A DNA stretch of 64,000 nt from Paramacrobiotus metropolitanus (GCF_019649055.1 NW_026570307.1:248001-312000), one strand, 5' to 3'. Counted from the stretch's first letter, positions 40,717-53,800 are shown. Notes: generated by a model not told the origin, from the sequence alone. Translations and numbers: made by a program.

Positions 40717-42585
40717 CTATGGACCCACTGTTTCAAAAGCGATGGGAGAAAAGATGTAACGCCCTAGTAGATACGCATACAGTCGGGACTTCTTTTCTTC
40801 TGCTTGTACAGCAGCAGCTCCTGCCGTAGCCGATGTCGATGGGAGATGGGAAAGGGCCATTGTGTCGACGCACGTCACATCCCAGGCCAGACACATTCCT
40901 CTTTTCCAGGCAAACGTTGTGCAACCGTCAGGACGTTGATCTGTGGTGGAGGACGTTACGCGCGGTTCGAGCTTAGCGGGAACGCCGGCTGAGACACAGG
41001 CCCGGCATACAATGCTGTTTAAACCTCCGTGGCGCGCGTGGCTACCGGCCGAATAGCTGCAAGATAAGCCGTGGTGTCCTAATTTGTCAACGTGCTTCTG
41101 ACATTTGGTGCAATTATGAGGCTGGCAAATATCTGCTCCTAAACGCAAGCCGATAGAAATCTTAATCGTCTCGTCGTCGAGGAGGTTGCCGATGTGAGCA
41201 GAAAGCAGCGCATTCAGCCAAATACCGGCTACGGGTCGGGATTGCGCAAGAAAACGGGCTGTATTAACGGCGTCGCCGCGAAACAAGTCCAATAAAACAG
41301 AAACCGACACGTTACAGAGCGGTAAGTCCCATGTTTTTTGGAGCTTTCGGAAGCCAACTTCTGGAACTTCTGCTTGCCGGGCTTTGGTTTTCCATAACTC
41401 CACCGCTTCCGAGGCGTCTACTGCCGGAAAGTTAGGAAGCATTGACAATAACAAATCAGATGCAGAGTGAATCGAAGCCAAGTAGGCTGGGAGTGCTAAT
41501 TCCTCCGCACGACGTATGCCAATACCTCCTCGGCTGACCGGGAGAGTCGCTTGTCGCCAGCACGGGTAGTCGTCAAGGTTTACGCGAACATTACTGAGTT
41601 CTTGAAAACAGGAGCGAAATTACTCGTCGATTTGATACAGCAGTTTTCGATGTCTCCAAGCGTTGCAACATCTGAGCATATAGATTATCTTCGGGGCGCC
41701 TAAACAGTGTCTAAGCAGATATAGCGCATGGTGGCGAGGAAGGAGTTGTAAACGTTCGCAAGCTCTCTTTATGGCGCTTGATTTCTCGACAAGAGTTTCA
41801 CCAATCGCATCGTCCAGAACCGGGGCACCTAGCAGAGTTAAAGTTGAGCTTGACATAACACGGAGTTGTGGGTAGTGCGAAACAAAATCATCAACAACTT
41901 CCAGCCGTTCGTTCTCGGAACCTCCCGATACAAAAAGCTCACATTTGGATTCCTTTATGTCTAAACCAATGGCACGTGCGGCTTCAATGACCCGTTTGAA
42001 GTTTTCTGCCACTATCGCCGGCGCACTGCCCAGGGTTCCGTCGTCAAGGTACCAGGCGTTAAGCTCGGTGTTCAACGTGGCAATTACGCGGAGCAAAACC
42101 AGGCAGAACAGCAGCGGACCCAGCGGGTCACCTTGTTGTACCACAGACTCTGACGACAGCATCGTTTGATCAATGAACAGGGAGGAATGATGCCCATACG
42201 CCGACCAAAAGAATTCATCATATTCGGGAAAATGAGTATGCACAGCTTCCAGAACCGCTTCTCGAGAAACAGTATTGAAGGCGTTTCGAAAGTCGATCTT
42301 CACCAGCGCTTTAATGCCCTCCGGTGAAGACTGGACAAAATGTCGGGTTGCGTGCACGATGGCTTCGGCTCCGCCCCGGACGTTGAAGCCCGACTGCTGA
42401 GGAGTAAGCAAGGTGGTTACCCGGTCCGCTATTCTGTTGCAGATTAACTGGATTGCGGCGGCTCTCAAATCGCTACAAATCAGGGATAGTTTGCATTGCA
42501 GAGGCAATAAAAATGGCAAGCGGTCTAAGTCAGACCCCATCTGGCCTGCAGACCGTCCTCTGCAACGCTCTGCAGCCCGGTCCAA
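40717..42585 (-). pseudogene. Non-LTR retrotransposon ORF2 fragment (RT plus PD-(D/E)XK-like C-terminus)
   Basis: One minus-strand frame of about 622 codons interrupted by a single TAA at 41620-41622. The first part is RT: KIDFRNAFNTVSRE, QQGDPLGPLLFCL and the active site YLDDG. The second part has CTKCQKHVDKLGHHGLSC (zinc-like) and RPDGCTTFAWKRGMC...WDVTC, resembling a PD-(D/E)XK-type endonuclease core of LINEs that lack an APE domain. The 5' half is missing: the frame starts around RT motif 0/1 near 42540. The product would nick target DNA and reverse-transcribe the element RNA. The in-frame stop and truncation make it dead. Confidence 0.8.
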
Positions 42586-43592
42586 ATCGCCTTTTTGAAC
42601 ATGTTGGTCCTGGTCGTCTGCTGCGTTCCCTGTTCCCTATCAAAAGACACAGGAGAGGGCAAAGTCGCTCGGACTGGTCCAAACGCATATGGTCTGAGTG
42701 TAGAGCGTAAGTGTATCTGAATGTGAGTGGAAGAGCAGTCCACATGTACCCCGTTTCCCTATTGTTATTGTATGCGATGGCGCACGTTTTGTTTCGCAAG
42801 TCTTTTTCAAGCAGCAGACCAACGACGTCTTTCTGTGCCAGACGGCAGCGGCATTTGGAATGCAAACGTTGGCTGCTCTGCAGCGATTCAGAGCCGCCGC
42901 AATCCAGTTATTATTTTGGCGAGTAGACGACGCAACGACAGTTCTACCGCTATGGGGCGCAGTCCGCCGTCTTTCTTTCGTAGTGCCAGTAATCTACCTC
43001 CAAAGAAATCGGTCGTATATCTGCGGGTATTTTACCTTGTAAAACCAGCGTCAACACCGAGGCAATGGCTTCGCATAAGGGAACGCTGCACGAGTTAGAG
43101 GAGACAACCACGCTACCTGCAGGCTGCGCATGGCGTTCAGGAAATGGCAGCCTGCGCACGGTCGCACTGCTACGCAGACACGCAGCCCGCGTGCGGTTGA
43201 ATATGATTCGATTCGAACTGTGGTGGCAGCTACGTGAATCGAACCGTGCTGCTGCACCCTTGCGTCATTTTAGACCCCCGGTACCCTTTGGTTTTAGTCA
43301 GATTTGTGTTTATATTCAGTTTCCATGCTTTTCAAAAGACCTCTCATTTTAAAGAGCATTTTTTTCTATTCTAGAAAATGTAGTTACTGTAACTTCTCTA
43401 AGAATGAAGCAAAACCAGTCTATCGCCTTAAAACGCCACTACTGTACAATAACATAGTATGCACTCGCACAACCATATCCAGGCCAATAACGTCAATAGC
43501 TACAGGGACGAGCTGGATGTCGCATTGAATAAGCTGGGTATCCGGACAAGGTTTATCTACTGATATGCAGAACTCAGTATTTTGAATATTTT
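42586..43592. other. Spacer between LINE and ORF1-like fragments
   Basis: Several overlapping open frames of 60-120 codons on both strands, none with a family signature or splice support. Confidence 0.3.
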
Positions 43593-44519
43593 GTGAAAAT
43601 GAGCTTTCTTGAGTTTCCTCGGTCTCTGTATGACTTAAATGGATCGAGTATTATTTGGACAAAATTTATACCGCAGTTTAAAACTTTGGTGAGCTATGTG
43701 GAAAGCCTGAATGAGAAAGTTGAGCAGCTGTCGGCCCTCAACAAGGCTCTAACAGAGCAGTTGGTTCAGCACGTGAACGGGTCCTCTTCTTCTGTGGCTC
43801 ATCCCCCATCTGATGCATCTCTATCTTCAGATAATGTGGAAGCAATTGATAAAAATATTGAGGAATTGTGTGAAAGAGTGTTTCTGGTTGAGTGTGCAGT
43901 TGGTCACCAGTGGAATGGGATGGATGAATACATGAAGTAAGACCCTGATTATGTGAAAACTGTGGACCAACATTTTGGAGTGACGGACTATTCGGAAGAC
44001 ATTCCTGGCTTGAAGCAAGCGGGAAAAATCTGGAGCCCTAAGAGGATTGTCCCTGCGAAATTCGGAAAAGGACAGCTTGCCCAGTCACAATCGAAGAACC
44101 CCACCGCATCCAAGAACCATTCTACCCTGGCGCTGAAACCACAGTCTTACGCATCAGCTATCAAGAAGGCACCGAAGGTTGTGCGTGGCACGCGTACTGG
44201 AACGAGTGAGGGACCCTCGGGAGAACTGACAGAAACACTACAAGCCAAGCACCAGCCACATGCGGACTTTTGTGTGAGAGGTATCCCACGGGTTGAGGAT
44301 TCGAAGTTTTACAGTGTTAAGGACTACAATGCGTTCATTGCCAAACAGCTGGAAGATGTAGGAGTTCCCACAAGATTTGTGAGTGTATACGTTCCTGCTC
44401 GTGGAGATAAACGATGTTCCACGTTTGCCCGCATTGGTACGTTTAAAGAAATGGCGAAAAAAATCATGGAACCTGAGATTTGGCCAACAAATGTGTTTGT
44501 AAGGGAGTGGGTGTACTGA
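43593..44519 (+). pseudogene. LINE ORF1-like protein with an in-frame stop
   Basis: A single frame of ~308 codons broken by TAA at 43938-43940. The first part has a coiled-coil-like heptad region (LVSYVESLNEKVEQLSALNK). After a basic Ser/Lys linker comes an RRM-like segment (DFCVRGIPRVEDSKFYS, then FVSVYVPARGDKRCSTF). This coiled coil plus RNA-binding layout is typical of non-LTR ORF1 proteins, which bind the element RNA. It is on the opposite strand from the RT fragment at 40.7-42.6 kb, so not the same insertion. ORF1 identity is inferred. Confidence 0.45.
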
Positions 44520-44758
44520 GTTGTGTGTGGTGGTGTTTAAATACGCTACAGTATTCTTGTTTAAAGCTGCTATATTATTGTTTAAAGCTTGATCTGTAAT
44601 ACTGTGTATTCTGGAGAATTGTTGTTGTTGTGAGTGTCTGCTGCCTTGAATTGGGATTTTTCCCTGAATGTGTGCGGACGTTAAACCATTAAAGTTAAAC
44701 TTAAATATATACTCTGCTATGGAGCGTGTAGTCTTGACGATCAGTTACAGTAATTGCA

Positions 44759-44798
44759 GCACCAAGCGCGAAGGCACCTCGCGCTTCGCGCTTGGTGC
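44759..44798. repeat. Perfect 15-bp hairpin
   Basis: Arms 44759-44773 (GCACCAAGCGCGAAG) and 44784-44798 with a 10-nt loop. GC-rich in an AT-rich setting. Function unknown. Confidence 0.7.
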
Positions 44799-45339
44799 AA
44801 ACTAATGGCTCGCACTGGCCTACTTTGGGCGTTAGTGTTCCAGCTTTATCTTGTCATAAATAATAATCTAATTTTGTAGCGTTGTTAGAGTAATAAAATT
44901 TATTGTTATGACAGGGCAGGTCCGGATACAGGCAGTATCAGTGGCTTGTTACGCATCGCTAGAGTAGCTCGCATATTAGCGCGGCTCTAGTAAAGTGCTG
45001 CGGAAAATCGATTTTCTCACTTTTTATATTTCTGTTGAATGGGATTCGAACTGCAAAATATGCATACTTATTATCTCCCTCTATTTTATAAATCTGAAAA
45101 CCCTTAAATGTGTAACTTGCATGCATCAAAATCAATTTCCCACTAATATATCAATTTCCCCATACGAATGCAGTGTGTAGCACCGTGTGCAGCAATTGTT
45201 CACACTAAATCTTCGATGCGTGATTTTATATCTCGATATTCTCCATGTAAATTAGTACCAAATGTAACAGACAATGGCGAGGAGATCACGAGTGAGCTCT
45301 GTTGTGCAAATAAAGGGCTGCGTAATAGCAGGAAAACAA

Positions 45340-45666
45340 GTACGGGGCAAGCGACAACTCTTTCCCATCGCTTTAGTAAATTTTATCACTTTCCCTGCTG
45401 CATCTTACCCGTGTGCAGGCGCTCACGTGATACTTGATTTCAGCCGTTTCACGTCGGTTTGCAGCTTGCAGCTAGTTGATTGAGCAAACTAATAAAGAAT
45501 ATAGAGAAGAGCATGGCAGGCGAGATTTTATCGCCGGCTCAGTAAGCGCTGATTACAATGGATACGATATCAGTATCACGAGAGCGCCTGCACACGGGTA
45601 AGATGCAGCAGGGAAAGTGATGAAATTTACTGAAGCGATGGGAAAGAGTTGTCGCTTGCCTCGTAC
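45340..45666. repeat. Foldback repeat with 94-bp arms
   Basis: 45340-45433 and 45573-45666 are inverted copies differing at about five positions, separated by ~140 bp. No clear TSD and no ORF. Probably a foldback transposon fragment. Confidence 0.7.
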
Positions 45667-46439
45667 AAAGCACGTCTGACTAGAATAGCAAGTGGTTGCT
45701 AAAGGGTTCTTGAGCGTCTGTCAAGGCGTAGAAAGAATGCTGGCGGCAACCACGTGCGTGATGCAGTCCAGACATATCAGCTGTGTGATGCGCTGACTGG
45801 ACTCGATCCAACGCGAGCGTATGAACGCTGATTGGTGCTGCGAGAGAGGGACGAGAGAGCAGTCCACTCAGTGTATGCGCTGCGTACATCCGCTTCAGCG
45901 GATGAGTCAGTGCAGCAGCACACATACGTACAAGTGAGAGAGGCGATATGTGGCATGCAAGTGAGTGCAAGTACGCCCTATGTGGGCGGAGCACACGCGC
46001 AGGCTCATACGCCTGACATGCCTTTGGGCGGGAATCCGAGCCCCTGCGATGGATGCTTAGACTCGGTACCGCACCAGTACCGCACTCTCTGGTTGGACCC
46101 ATATGGGGTCGCCGGTACGCGTCCTCAGGCAGCGGGAGTCCGGTGTCTGGTCGACCGTCCCATCTTCACTTCCGAACCCGTGAGAGGAAGCCACTCACGG
46201 CCGAGAAATCCGGAAGTCGCTCGGGCGTTTCGTTGTACCGGTGATGCATCTGTGGGCTGGCTTCTTGCTTCTGTTGCCATCGGAGAACAATGTGAAAAGA
46301 AAATGTAATGAAAGTTTATGGAGCGCGAAAGAAAAGTATGAAATAAAGTTCCAGTGAGCAAAAGGGGTTACAAAACAGATCTGTTAAAGATATCGAACTA
46401 GAAAAATACAATTCCGTTTGTTAGGAAAGAATGCTAAGA
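45667..46439. other. Spacer with short hairpins
   Basis: No gene supported. Hairpins such as GACCC-ATATG-GGGTC (about 46088-46102) resemble those of the neighbouring element, so its 3' end may extend into this stretch. Confidence 0.3.
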
Positions 46440-48777
46440 AAAGGCAAAAATTTGTCCGGGGGTCCTATTCCGACTAGAATGACGTCCACGGGGTGCTTGA
46501 GTCTCCGCGGGGTCTCCTGTCCAAGTTCATCCGGTGAGCTGGGTCCGGGGCGTCGGTTCCCGAGTTACCCGTCATACCGGTTAAGTTCACCGAGGTCGGA
46601 TAAGCACGGTTGAACACTTACTTCCGACTCGTATCCGTCCGTTAAGAATGGAGAGGCACTGTTGCTGTTGCAAATGCCGAAGCACCCTCTCTGAATGGAG
46701 GAGATTAGACCGAGGTCGGCTACCAGTGAGTCGACCGGCGGCATGGAAATCAGGCTAAGTTCTGAATTCCTAAAGTCCAGGTCGGAAAAAGGCTGTGCTA
46801 CAGTCATGCGACCTGTGTGGTCGTCAAGTACAGCGGTCCCGTTCAAAAGTGGTCGGTAAAAACCGTTCATTCTGCTACCACGAGCCTGGTTATGGGGTCA
46901 TCCGATACGAACTGACTCGAAGGTCCGGTCGGAAATCTTTGGTTTCTTCGATGGAAATGTCCAGCCGACTTCCATCTGATGCGTTCCGTTGTTATCCGAC
47001 CTGTAGTCGGTCGCAATGTTATCCGACTCGAGGTCGGTTATTCCATCCCTCGATAATCGATCAGGGTTAACTTGCAATATCATGCCCATGTGGGGTTGAA
47101 CAAGTTCCTTTTGATCGAGTTCGTCGATCGCGATGTGGTTATCCGTCTTCTTCCGTCATATTGACCGAGTTAACCGACCAAATGTTGGTCAGTCAACGTA
47201 TCCGACTTGAAGTCGGTTATCCGTGTTCCGAGGTCGGCTATAGTCGACTTTCCATGGTCGGGTGAAATGTGTTTCCATCCGTCCAGAAGCTGAATTCTTC
47301 CGCTAGGAGGTCGACGTCCGACTTCCGGTTACTTTTCCGACTTGTTGCCGCGTATTTCCGACCTCCGTTTGGTCGTGGTCCGTGGTCGACCAAGACGACT
47401 TATACCGTTACGCCCATGTGGGGCTAGTCGGCACTCGTCAAGTCGACTTCGTCCTGACATGAACTTTGGGTCGGATCCGACCTTCTGTTGGCCGGTTAAT
47501 CCGAGTAACATGTCTCCGGATGGTCGGAGTCCTCATGCAATTATGCTCGCTTGCAACGTTAAGGGGCCTTTGTGGTCCCAGTTTACAAGATGAGCTCTTT
47601 GGTTGAATTTTCATGCACATGCAAATCCCTGAGGTGATCAGATCTAATTCTTCATTTTTTTTGCGCGAACCTGAGACGCTTATCCGCTTCTGTTGGGGGT
47701 AGGCAACCCAGGTCCACGAGGGAAATTCTTTGCCGCTGACGAAGGACATGTGGCCGCTTCTGTTGCGGGCACCTGCTTTTCGTCGACGGACTGGGCTGAA
47801 TTCAACCAAAGAGCTCATCTTGTAAACTGGGACCACAAAGGCCACTTAACGTTGCAAGCGAGCATAATTGCATGAGATCGACTTCTCTGGTCGGCTACCA
47901 TTTTCGACCTGTGTGGTCAGCTAAGGTAGCGAATCGTGGCTCTGCGATCTGCGTCGTTGCAGTCCAAGGGATTCACAACCGACCTTTGTGGTCGGGTTAC
48001 ACAACCGACCTTTGTGGTCGGTTAATGTAGCGGCGTCCGCAATGTCTCCAGTTTATAAGCCAAGTACAAGATGGGCGTAATTTATGGGCGTAATCCTCTA
48101 GTTAGTCGTTCTGCACTGTTGGCAGCTCGGCCGAGGGATATCTGCTTATACAATGGTGAAGGCTGCTCGGCTACTCGGTTCCAAAGTTGGCCACGGGTGC
48201 CTGGCAAACATCGCCTTGAATACACGCAGCGCTGTATTCCAGGCAATGTTAGCGTAATCCTCTCGGTCTATGCTCCGGAGTCGGTTGGCCGGAGTAATCT
48301 TCATAGCTGATCGGGGTCGTTGGGGCAGTCTGGTCCATGTAACGCGGATGGGTGCTTCTGTTGGCCCCAATGGTAGCAGATGTGGTTCGAGCGATCTGAT
48401 CATGCCATACTGGGGAACTGCGGTCGGTTTGCCCAGTTCTTTCCAGGGGATTCCTCGGAGGACGTACCGGTGCGGTGAAAGAACCGAAATACCCAGGTCT
48501 AACCACTCGTTTCCGGGTCCGACCGAAGAATCTGGCCAACTGGTGTAGTCGGTACAACTGGCAAAGTCAACGTTGACGTCCGCTGTATACGTGGTTGATC
48601 GGTTTATGTAAAAAGAACTAAAGAAAAAGTGTCCACTCCGAAGTCGTCTCTCGACGGTGCTGTTTCTCAGCTAGACTGTTTCTCAGTAAGGTCGGTCCTC
48701 GACCGTGCCCTTTCTCGGCGCCAAGTCCCCTTAGGTGTTCCAAGAAGGGGATCGGGTTCGAACGTGGGAGCCCGATC
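46440..48777 (-). other. 3' hairpin-rich noncoding region of the decayed element
   Basis: Dense in CCGAC-loop-GTCGG hairpins (46996-47010, 47023-47037, 47202-47216) and CC-TTTGT-GG hairpins (47979-47995, 48003-48023). Position matches the hairpin array downstream of ORF5 in the 24-kb element, though the sequences differ. Confidence 0.6.
47534..47874. repeat. 76-bp inverted repeat
   Basis: 47534-47609 and 47799-47874 are near-identical in inverse orientation, separated by ~190 bp. Each contains a CC-TTTGT-GG hairpin. Could form a long cruciform or dsRNA. Confidence 0.8.
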
Positions 48778-49707
48778 TTAACCCAATGGGTCGTTAACCG
48801 GCGGTTTGCCGCCGAAGTAATCTTCTTCGTCTGTGTCGTCATCTGGCCGAGGTCGGTGATGTGGCCGTAAGGTCGGTTCGTGGGTATAAAGCAAGTCGCG
48901 CATCCAGACGGCAAGGATAACGCTTCTCATCGGTGTGTTAAGTTGAGCCACGAGGGTTTCCAATGCCGCTGGTATCAGCTCGTTCTGACAGAGTCCGTAG
49001 AGAGTGTAATGGCAAAAGTAATTGCCAATCCTTGCTGCAAAAATAAATCGCACGAATGCCGTAATTCCGTCCTGAGTGAGGTCGGCCTGCCCTTCTGGGA
49101 GATACTGGAGTAAATCCAGTGCTGTCCGTGTTGCGGTGATAACGAAGGCCGGGTGGGCGTCCGTGATGACGTATTGGGCTATACTTTCCAACTCGTCGTG
49201 TGGATATTCACGAGCACCTAGTTGGATCGCACGCGTTCCGTCCGGGCTGTACAGCGGTACGTTCAACAAGACCGAGTCGGTCATCGACGGTAACGCGTTC
49301 GATCGGGTATATGGATGTTCGACGTTCGGGGAGGTGTGGGCATTCATGTTAAAATCCGGTTGCCATTGATGCTGTTCCAGCAGCGTCTGATATCCGGATC
49401 AGATGAGGAATTGCCGAAGGTTCTCTACCATCCGCCAAACTTGTGGGCGATGTCGTTCCTCATAATTCAGAGTGTTCATGATGAAGTCCGTCCGTTCGGT
49501 CGGATGTTGCATGACCACCTCGATTCCCTGTTGTCGGGCATGGTCGTAACGAGAATGTTCTCGGGCCGGCACTTCCACTTGTGGTAGTTGTGCCATTTGA
49601 TTGGCCACGTCAACATCCATCTGCTCCGGTTGAGCTGCCGGTTCGGCCTGAGCTTCGGCCGCTGGTTCTGCCTGATGGGCTTCCGGCTGTTGCTCGGGTT
49701 GGACCAA
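48778..49707 (-). pseudogene. ORF5 homologue of the decayed element
   Basis: One minus-strand frame with a single TGA near 49396-49398. Alignment by eye to ORF5 of the 24-kb element: NLRQFLI-stop-SGY against QLRQFLFDSGY; SVLLNVPL against LNLLDVPL; YPHDELESIAQYVITDAHPAF against YPERQEYVAQFVLRHVNPAF; FAARIGNYFCHYTL against FAARLAHYKTHNQL. Order and spacing match. The stop replaces the Asp of FDSGY. The N-terminus is extended by an Ala/Glu/Pro/Gln-rich stretch. The acidic C-terminal tail differs from ORF5's Arg-rich tail. Confidence 0.75.
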
Positions 49708-49739
49708 GTTACGTTTTGACTTATTTGTTAAGTCGACCG

Positions 49740-50655
49740 TCAGTCCGATTCCCGTTTCTCCAGATCCGGTTCGTTTACCTGGTGGATATCTGGTTGGCTC
49801 TTTGCCGACTTCTTGGATGACAGCTCGTTGTTCCTCGATTCTGTGTCGAAGATCATGGCCAAGCCTATGTCGGAGGTCGTGTCCGGCAAGGTTTTTTGCT
49901 GGTCGGCGCTGCTGCTGTTGAGTCGCCGGTGAGGCAGTTGGTCGTGCCGAAGGTCCAGGTTGCGGGATCTGCTGGGGAACAGTTGACGAGCCTGTGTAAC
50001 TACTGGCATAGCCCTTTGTGGGATTGCCGTCAACCGTTCCTCTGTCGCCGGGACAGGGGTAACCAGCTGTTGAGTTCCGTCCGGCATATTCACCATCATC
50101 CTCACTGATGTATCGTTCAACGGTCGGTGTAGATCTCCGACGAAGACATCACGTATGTTGCGGATCAGCTTTTCAGTGTCCGAGCGACCCTGTGTGGGCG
50201 CCGGTAACCGAATTTTTGTCTCCGGTTCGTAAGAAGTCGGCGGTGGATGGCCTTTCATGGAGGCGATTCTTTCGTCGACCTCCTTGATTTGCTTCTGTTC
50301 CGCCAATTGTCGTTTATGTCCTGGGTCTGCCGGTACTTCCACAGTCTATCTGTTAAGACTGGTGGCCGAATTCCTCCCATCTCGGGTCGCGGCTCCGTTG
50401 GCGGTGGGTTATGGCCAGATTGTCCTGTTCGTGTGATTCTGATTCTAGCTGGTCAGTCAGAGCTTCGTCACCCGCCAGATATCGATACGCACTCAGGTTC
50501 TCAGCGACGACGTTTATGTAAAGAGCCGCTGCCTGGGCGTGTGGTCGTTGTCCCCTGTTCACGGTCCGTTCGTTGGTGAATGAGACAATACATTCCGCGC
50601 AGGTCAATCTGTTGTTGTTACGTGTCGCGTTGTCTTTGCACTGTTGGCAGTCCAC
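49740..50655 (-). pseudogene. ORF4 homologue of the decayed element
   Basis: Two overlapping-context frames: 50655-50353 and 50342-49740. The first starts MDCQQCKDNATRNNNRLTC and continues AECI, giving CxxC pairs spaced like CPDC...CYSC in ORF4, followed by a similar helical stretch. The second has a Lys/Glu-rich helix and a polar tail ending in a Lys/Ser/Asp/Glu-rich segment. A stop or frameshift separates them. No RS domain comparable to ORF4 is seen, so that tract may be specific to the first element. Confidence 0.6.
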
Positions 50656-50893
50656 CGTATAAGCTTCCGTACGGTTCTGTCAAAACAAAAGTTAAGCAAA
50701 CCGTTTCTCGGTTGCGTCCTATAGATTTTAGACCCTATAATTACTCGGTCGGGCCAGGATGGTTCTCGAACTGTTCCAAGGCGCCTTTGTGGTCGCCTGT
50801 TCAGGTAAGTCGACTTCTGCTGGTCGATGACGCCTATGTGGTGTCAATGGAGGTAGTCGGTTCTGCAACTCCTCCGACGCATTCTGCGTCTCC

Positions 50894-53800
50894 TCATTCC
50901 CGTGTGGGTGCTTCAGTCGGTTCTGGACGACTAACTTGGAGCGAGTCGGTCGACTCAGTCGGTTGCTCCGAGGTCGGTCGCTCCTTCGGTAAATGTCCAT
51001 GACGGTGAGTTGATGGATTACAAGCCACGAACCGCCGTCCACCCTGGATTGCGTCGGTGTTCGAGGCGAATCTTTTCTGGAAGAATCCCGTCGTCAGGAC
51101 GTATTCCAAGTCGTCCTACAGGTGATACTTCTTTCGTCCCCGCTCGTTGGGGTCCGGTTTGGCCTTGTATTTAGGGTCGGTTAACTGGGGTTCTTCAGCC
51201 TTCCATTCAAACTCAAACCGTGCCGTAAGTTGGTTTAGTATTTCTCCGCGGGTCAATCCTTCAAGATGCCAAGACATTTCCATGCATGCTCCGATGGCAT
51301 GCACCCATCCTTCATATATTGAAAGGTGTACGTACGTATAAGTCTTCGTGCATGATATCCCATGTCGCAGTATTTCCGTACCAGGCTGAGACTTAGTTGT
51401 CTCCAGCCTCCGCCGATTTCATTCACCTTCCAATGTTGGAGGAGTTTGAAAAACGATCTTTGGTGTGGCAAACTTCGGTCTACACGTCGCAAGCCTTCAA
51501 AGCGGCGAATGTGTACATCCATCCGGGGTCGTATTCCGAGACTCTCGGCTGCGGTGTTTGGGCAGTTTTGATACCAGTGTACGTCACGTTTACATTGGCT
51601 AACTGAGGAATCTCGTCCGGTAAGAGTTCCATGGTATCTTCATTCCATTCAGAAAACAGTCGCTGTGGGTCGGAATCGGGCGTCACCGGTATCCGTTAAC
51701 CGTAGTGACGAGGGGCGTATACTCCACCGTCGTCTTCTTCTTCCTTAGGATCGTCGGCCTTGTCGCCTCCGCCCTTTTCTTTGGGTTGCTTATCCGATAT
51801 CTCCGGTTCGCCCTGGGGTGCCGGAGCCGACGGTGGTGGTTTACCGTTGTCGTCGTCGTCGTCGTTATCCGATCCGTTTTTTGGTGTATGGTAGTCGAAC
51901 GAATCGCCCTCATCGTCGTCTTCGGATGAGTCCGTTTCTTCCTTCTTCTTAGTCGGTTTCTTCTTTTACTTCGTCGATTTCGACTGACTTCTATGTTGAT
52001 TCCGGTCCTCCGGCGCCGGCAAAGTCTCCATGGGTGAGGTCGGTGGAAGCGACTGTACGTCCTTCGGTATAAACCGTCTTTTCGTACTCGTACTTGCTCG
52101 TCCCGTCGGAGCAGATGCCGTGCCGACATATGTTGTCGGTTCGAAAGGTGCTCGAGATCGAGCTTGGATTCGTCTTTGTGATGACTGTCCAGCCGCTCGA
52201 GCGACATGCAGCATGTCAGCTGCTTCACCGGACGGTTGTTCGTTCGTCTCGCTGTATACTTCGGTAATTTCCGTACCCGCTGGGGGTTTCTCTTTGTTGA
52301 CGTAAGACATCCGTAGGTTAAATTCACGCCGTTGCTGTTCCGGTATGAATCCCTGTACGGTGTACCGAAGAGGTACATCGCGTTCCGCGTTGGTCGTCTG
52401 AAGGGTGTTTTCCTCGACCATGGATGCGATGCGGTCAGTTATTATGTTGTTGGTGATGTCGTCAATGTTCCCCTTTTTGTCCTTTTTGTCCTTTTTGTGT
52501 CCATCACGTTATATACACGGGCAATTTGTAACAACGTCGATCCACGGGGGTTCCGAATGTATCCGATGCACCGTACAATTCTAGTCGGTGTGTCGTCCGA
52601 GTTCTTCCGCTGGTACTTTTGAGCGCCTTAATGACATCTGGTGGGAGCAGCTCGGCCATCCGTCCCTATTGTCGGTGGACACCTACAGCTAATCCAAAGT
52701 CCAGAGTCCATGCGACGACTTGCATCATAAATTGATGTGTCAACCATGTTCCGCTTTGACCTCGGACTTGGATGTTAGTTGACAAGTCTCGCACCAAGGG
52801 CTGGTAAATGTCCGCGCCGTTTGTCTTGGCATTTTCGATGCTCCGTACTACTTCGACGTGTACTCGGACGGTACGGATTACTATACCGACCGAATCGTTC
52901 TCCTGTTCGTCTGGGAGGCGCTGGCGTACGTCGTCTGGAGCCGGCCATTGTGATTCATCGGTGTCCGCTCCATACTTGAAGATTTCCTTCAAGTCACCCT
53001 TAAATCCTTCATATGGATCTTCCTCTCCATTGTCGGAGATCGAATCCTTTGTCTCGATGTCCAAGATCTGGTCGGATTCCTCATCGGATTGTTTCGATGT
53101 CGAGGGCTCGGGGTCTTTAGTCGACGTCGACGGCTTGGATGATTTGGTCGGCTGTGTGCCGGCCCGTTTCATCACTTCTTGGATTCTAGGCTTCGCCGCT
53201 TCTTGGTCGTATGGTTCTCGAGTTTTCTCTTTCTGCTCGGTCCTTTGTGGGCCGGCGTCTGAGATATCGAGGCCGTCGGATGACTTATGCCTCTTAGGTG
53301 CTTTAGGTTAAGAGTCTTCACCGTGGAATCCGACTTCGGTTTGGTTGATTCCTTGGTCTCCGACTTCACTTGTTTCTTCTGAGTTTCCGTCGGTTGCGGT
53401 TTGGCGGGTTGTTTCGCCGCTTCCTTCTTAGCCTACCGTTTATCCTTCCGTGACAACTTTGTCCAGTTGGCCGAGTTGATGACCCGTACGTCTAAGGCAA
53501 GGTCGTCGTCGATCTACACGGAAGGTTGTCTGGTTGGCGGAGGAACTTTCATCTTAATGACGGGTCGTTGTACCGCCTTCTCAGTCGACTTGGGTTCCGG
53601 AGCGGTGATTTTGTGTCGGACCGTAGTAGCCTCTTGTAGTGCTTTCGGCCGACTCTTTTCCGCCCGGTAGTGTTCTCCCATTCGCTTCATAACTTCAACC
53701 ATTTCCAGGTAAGTCGGTCATGTTCCTGACGAGCTTGTGTAGTATGTCCGACTATGCTGGCGCGACGGATTCTCAGCGAGTGCCACAATTCCCAGTCTTC

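Noticed and set aside
46431-48310. CRISPR-like array from recurring GGTCGG/CCGACC
   Set aside because: Spacing is irregular, units are short hairpins, and the setting is eukaryotic.
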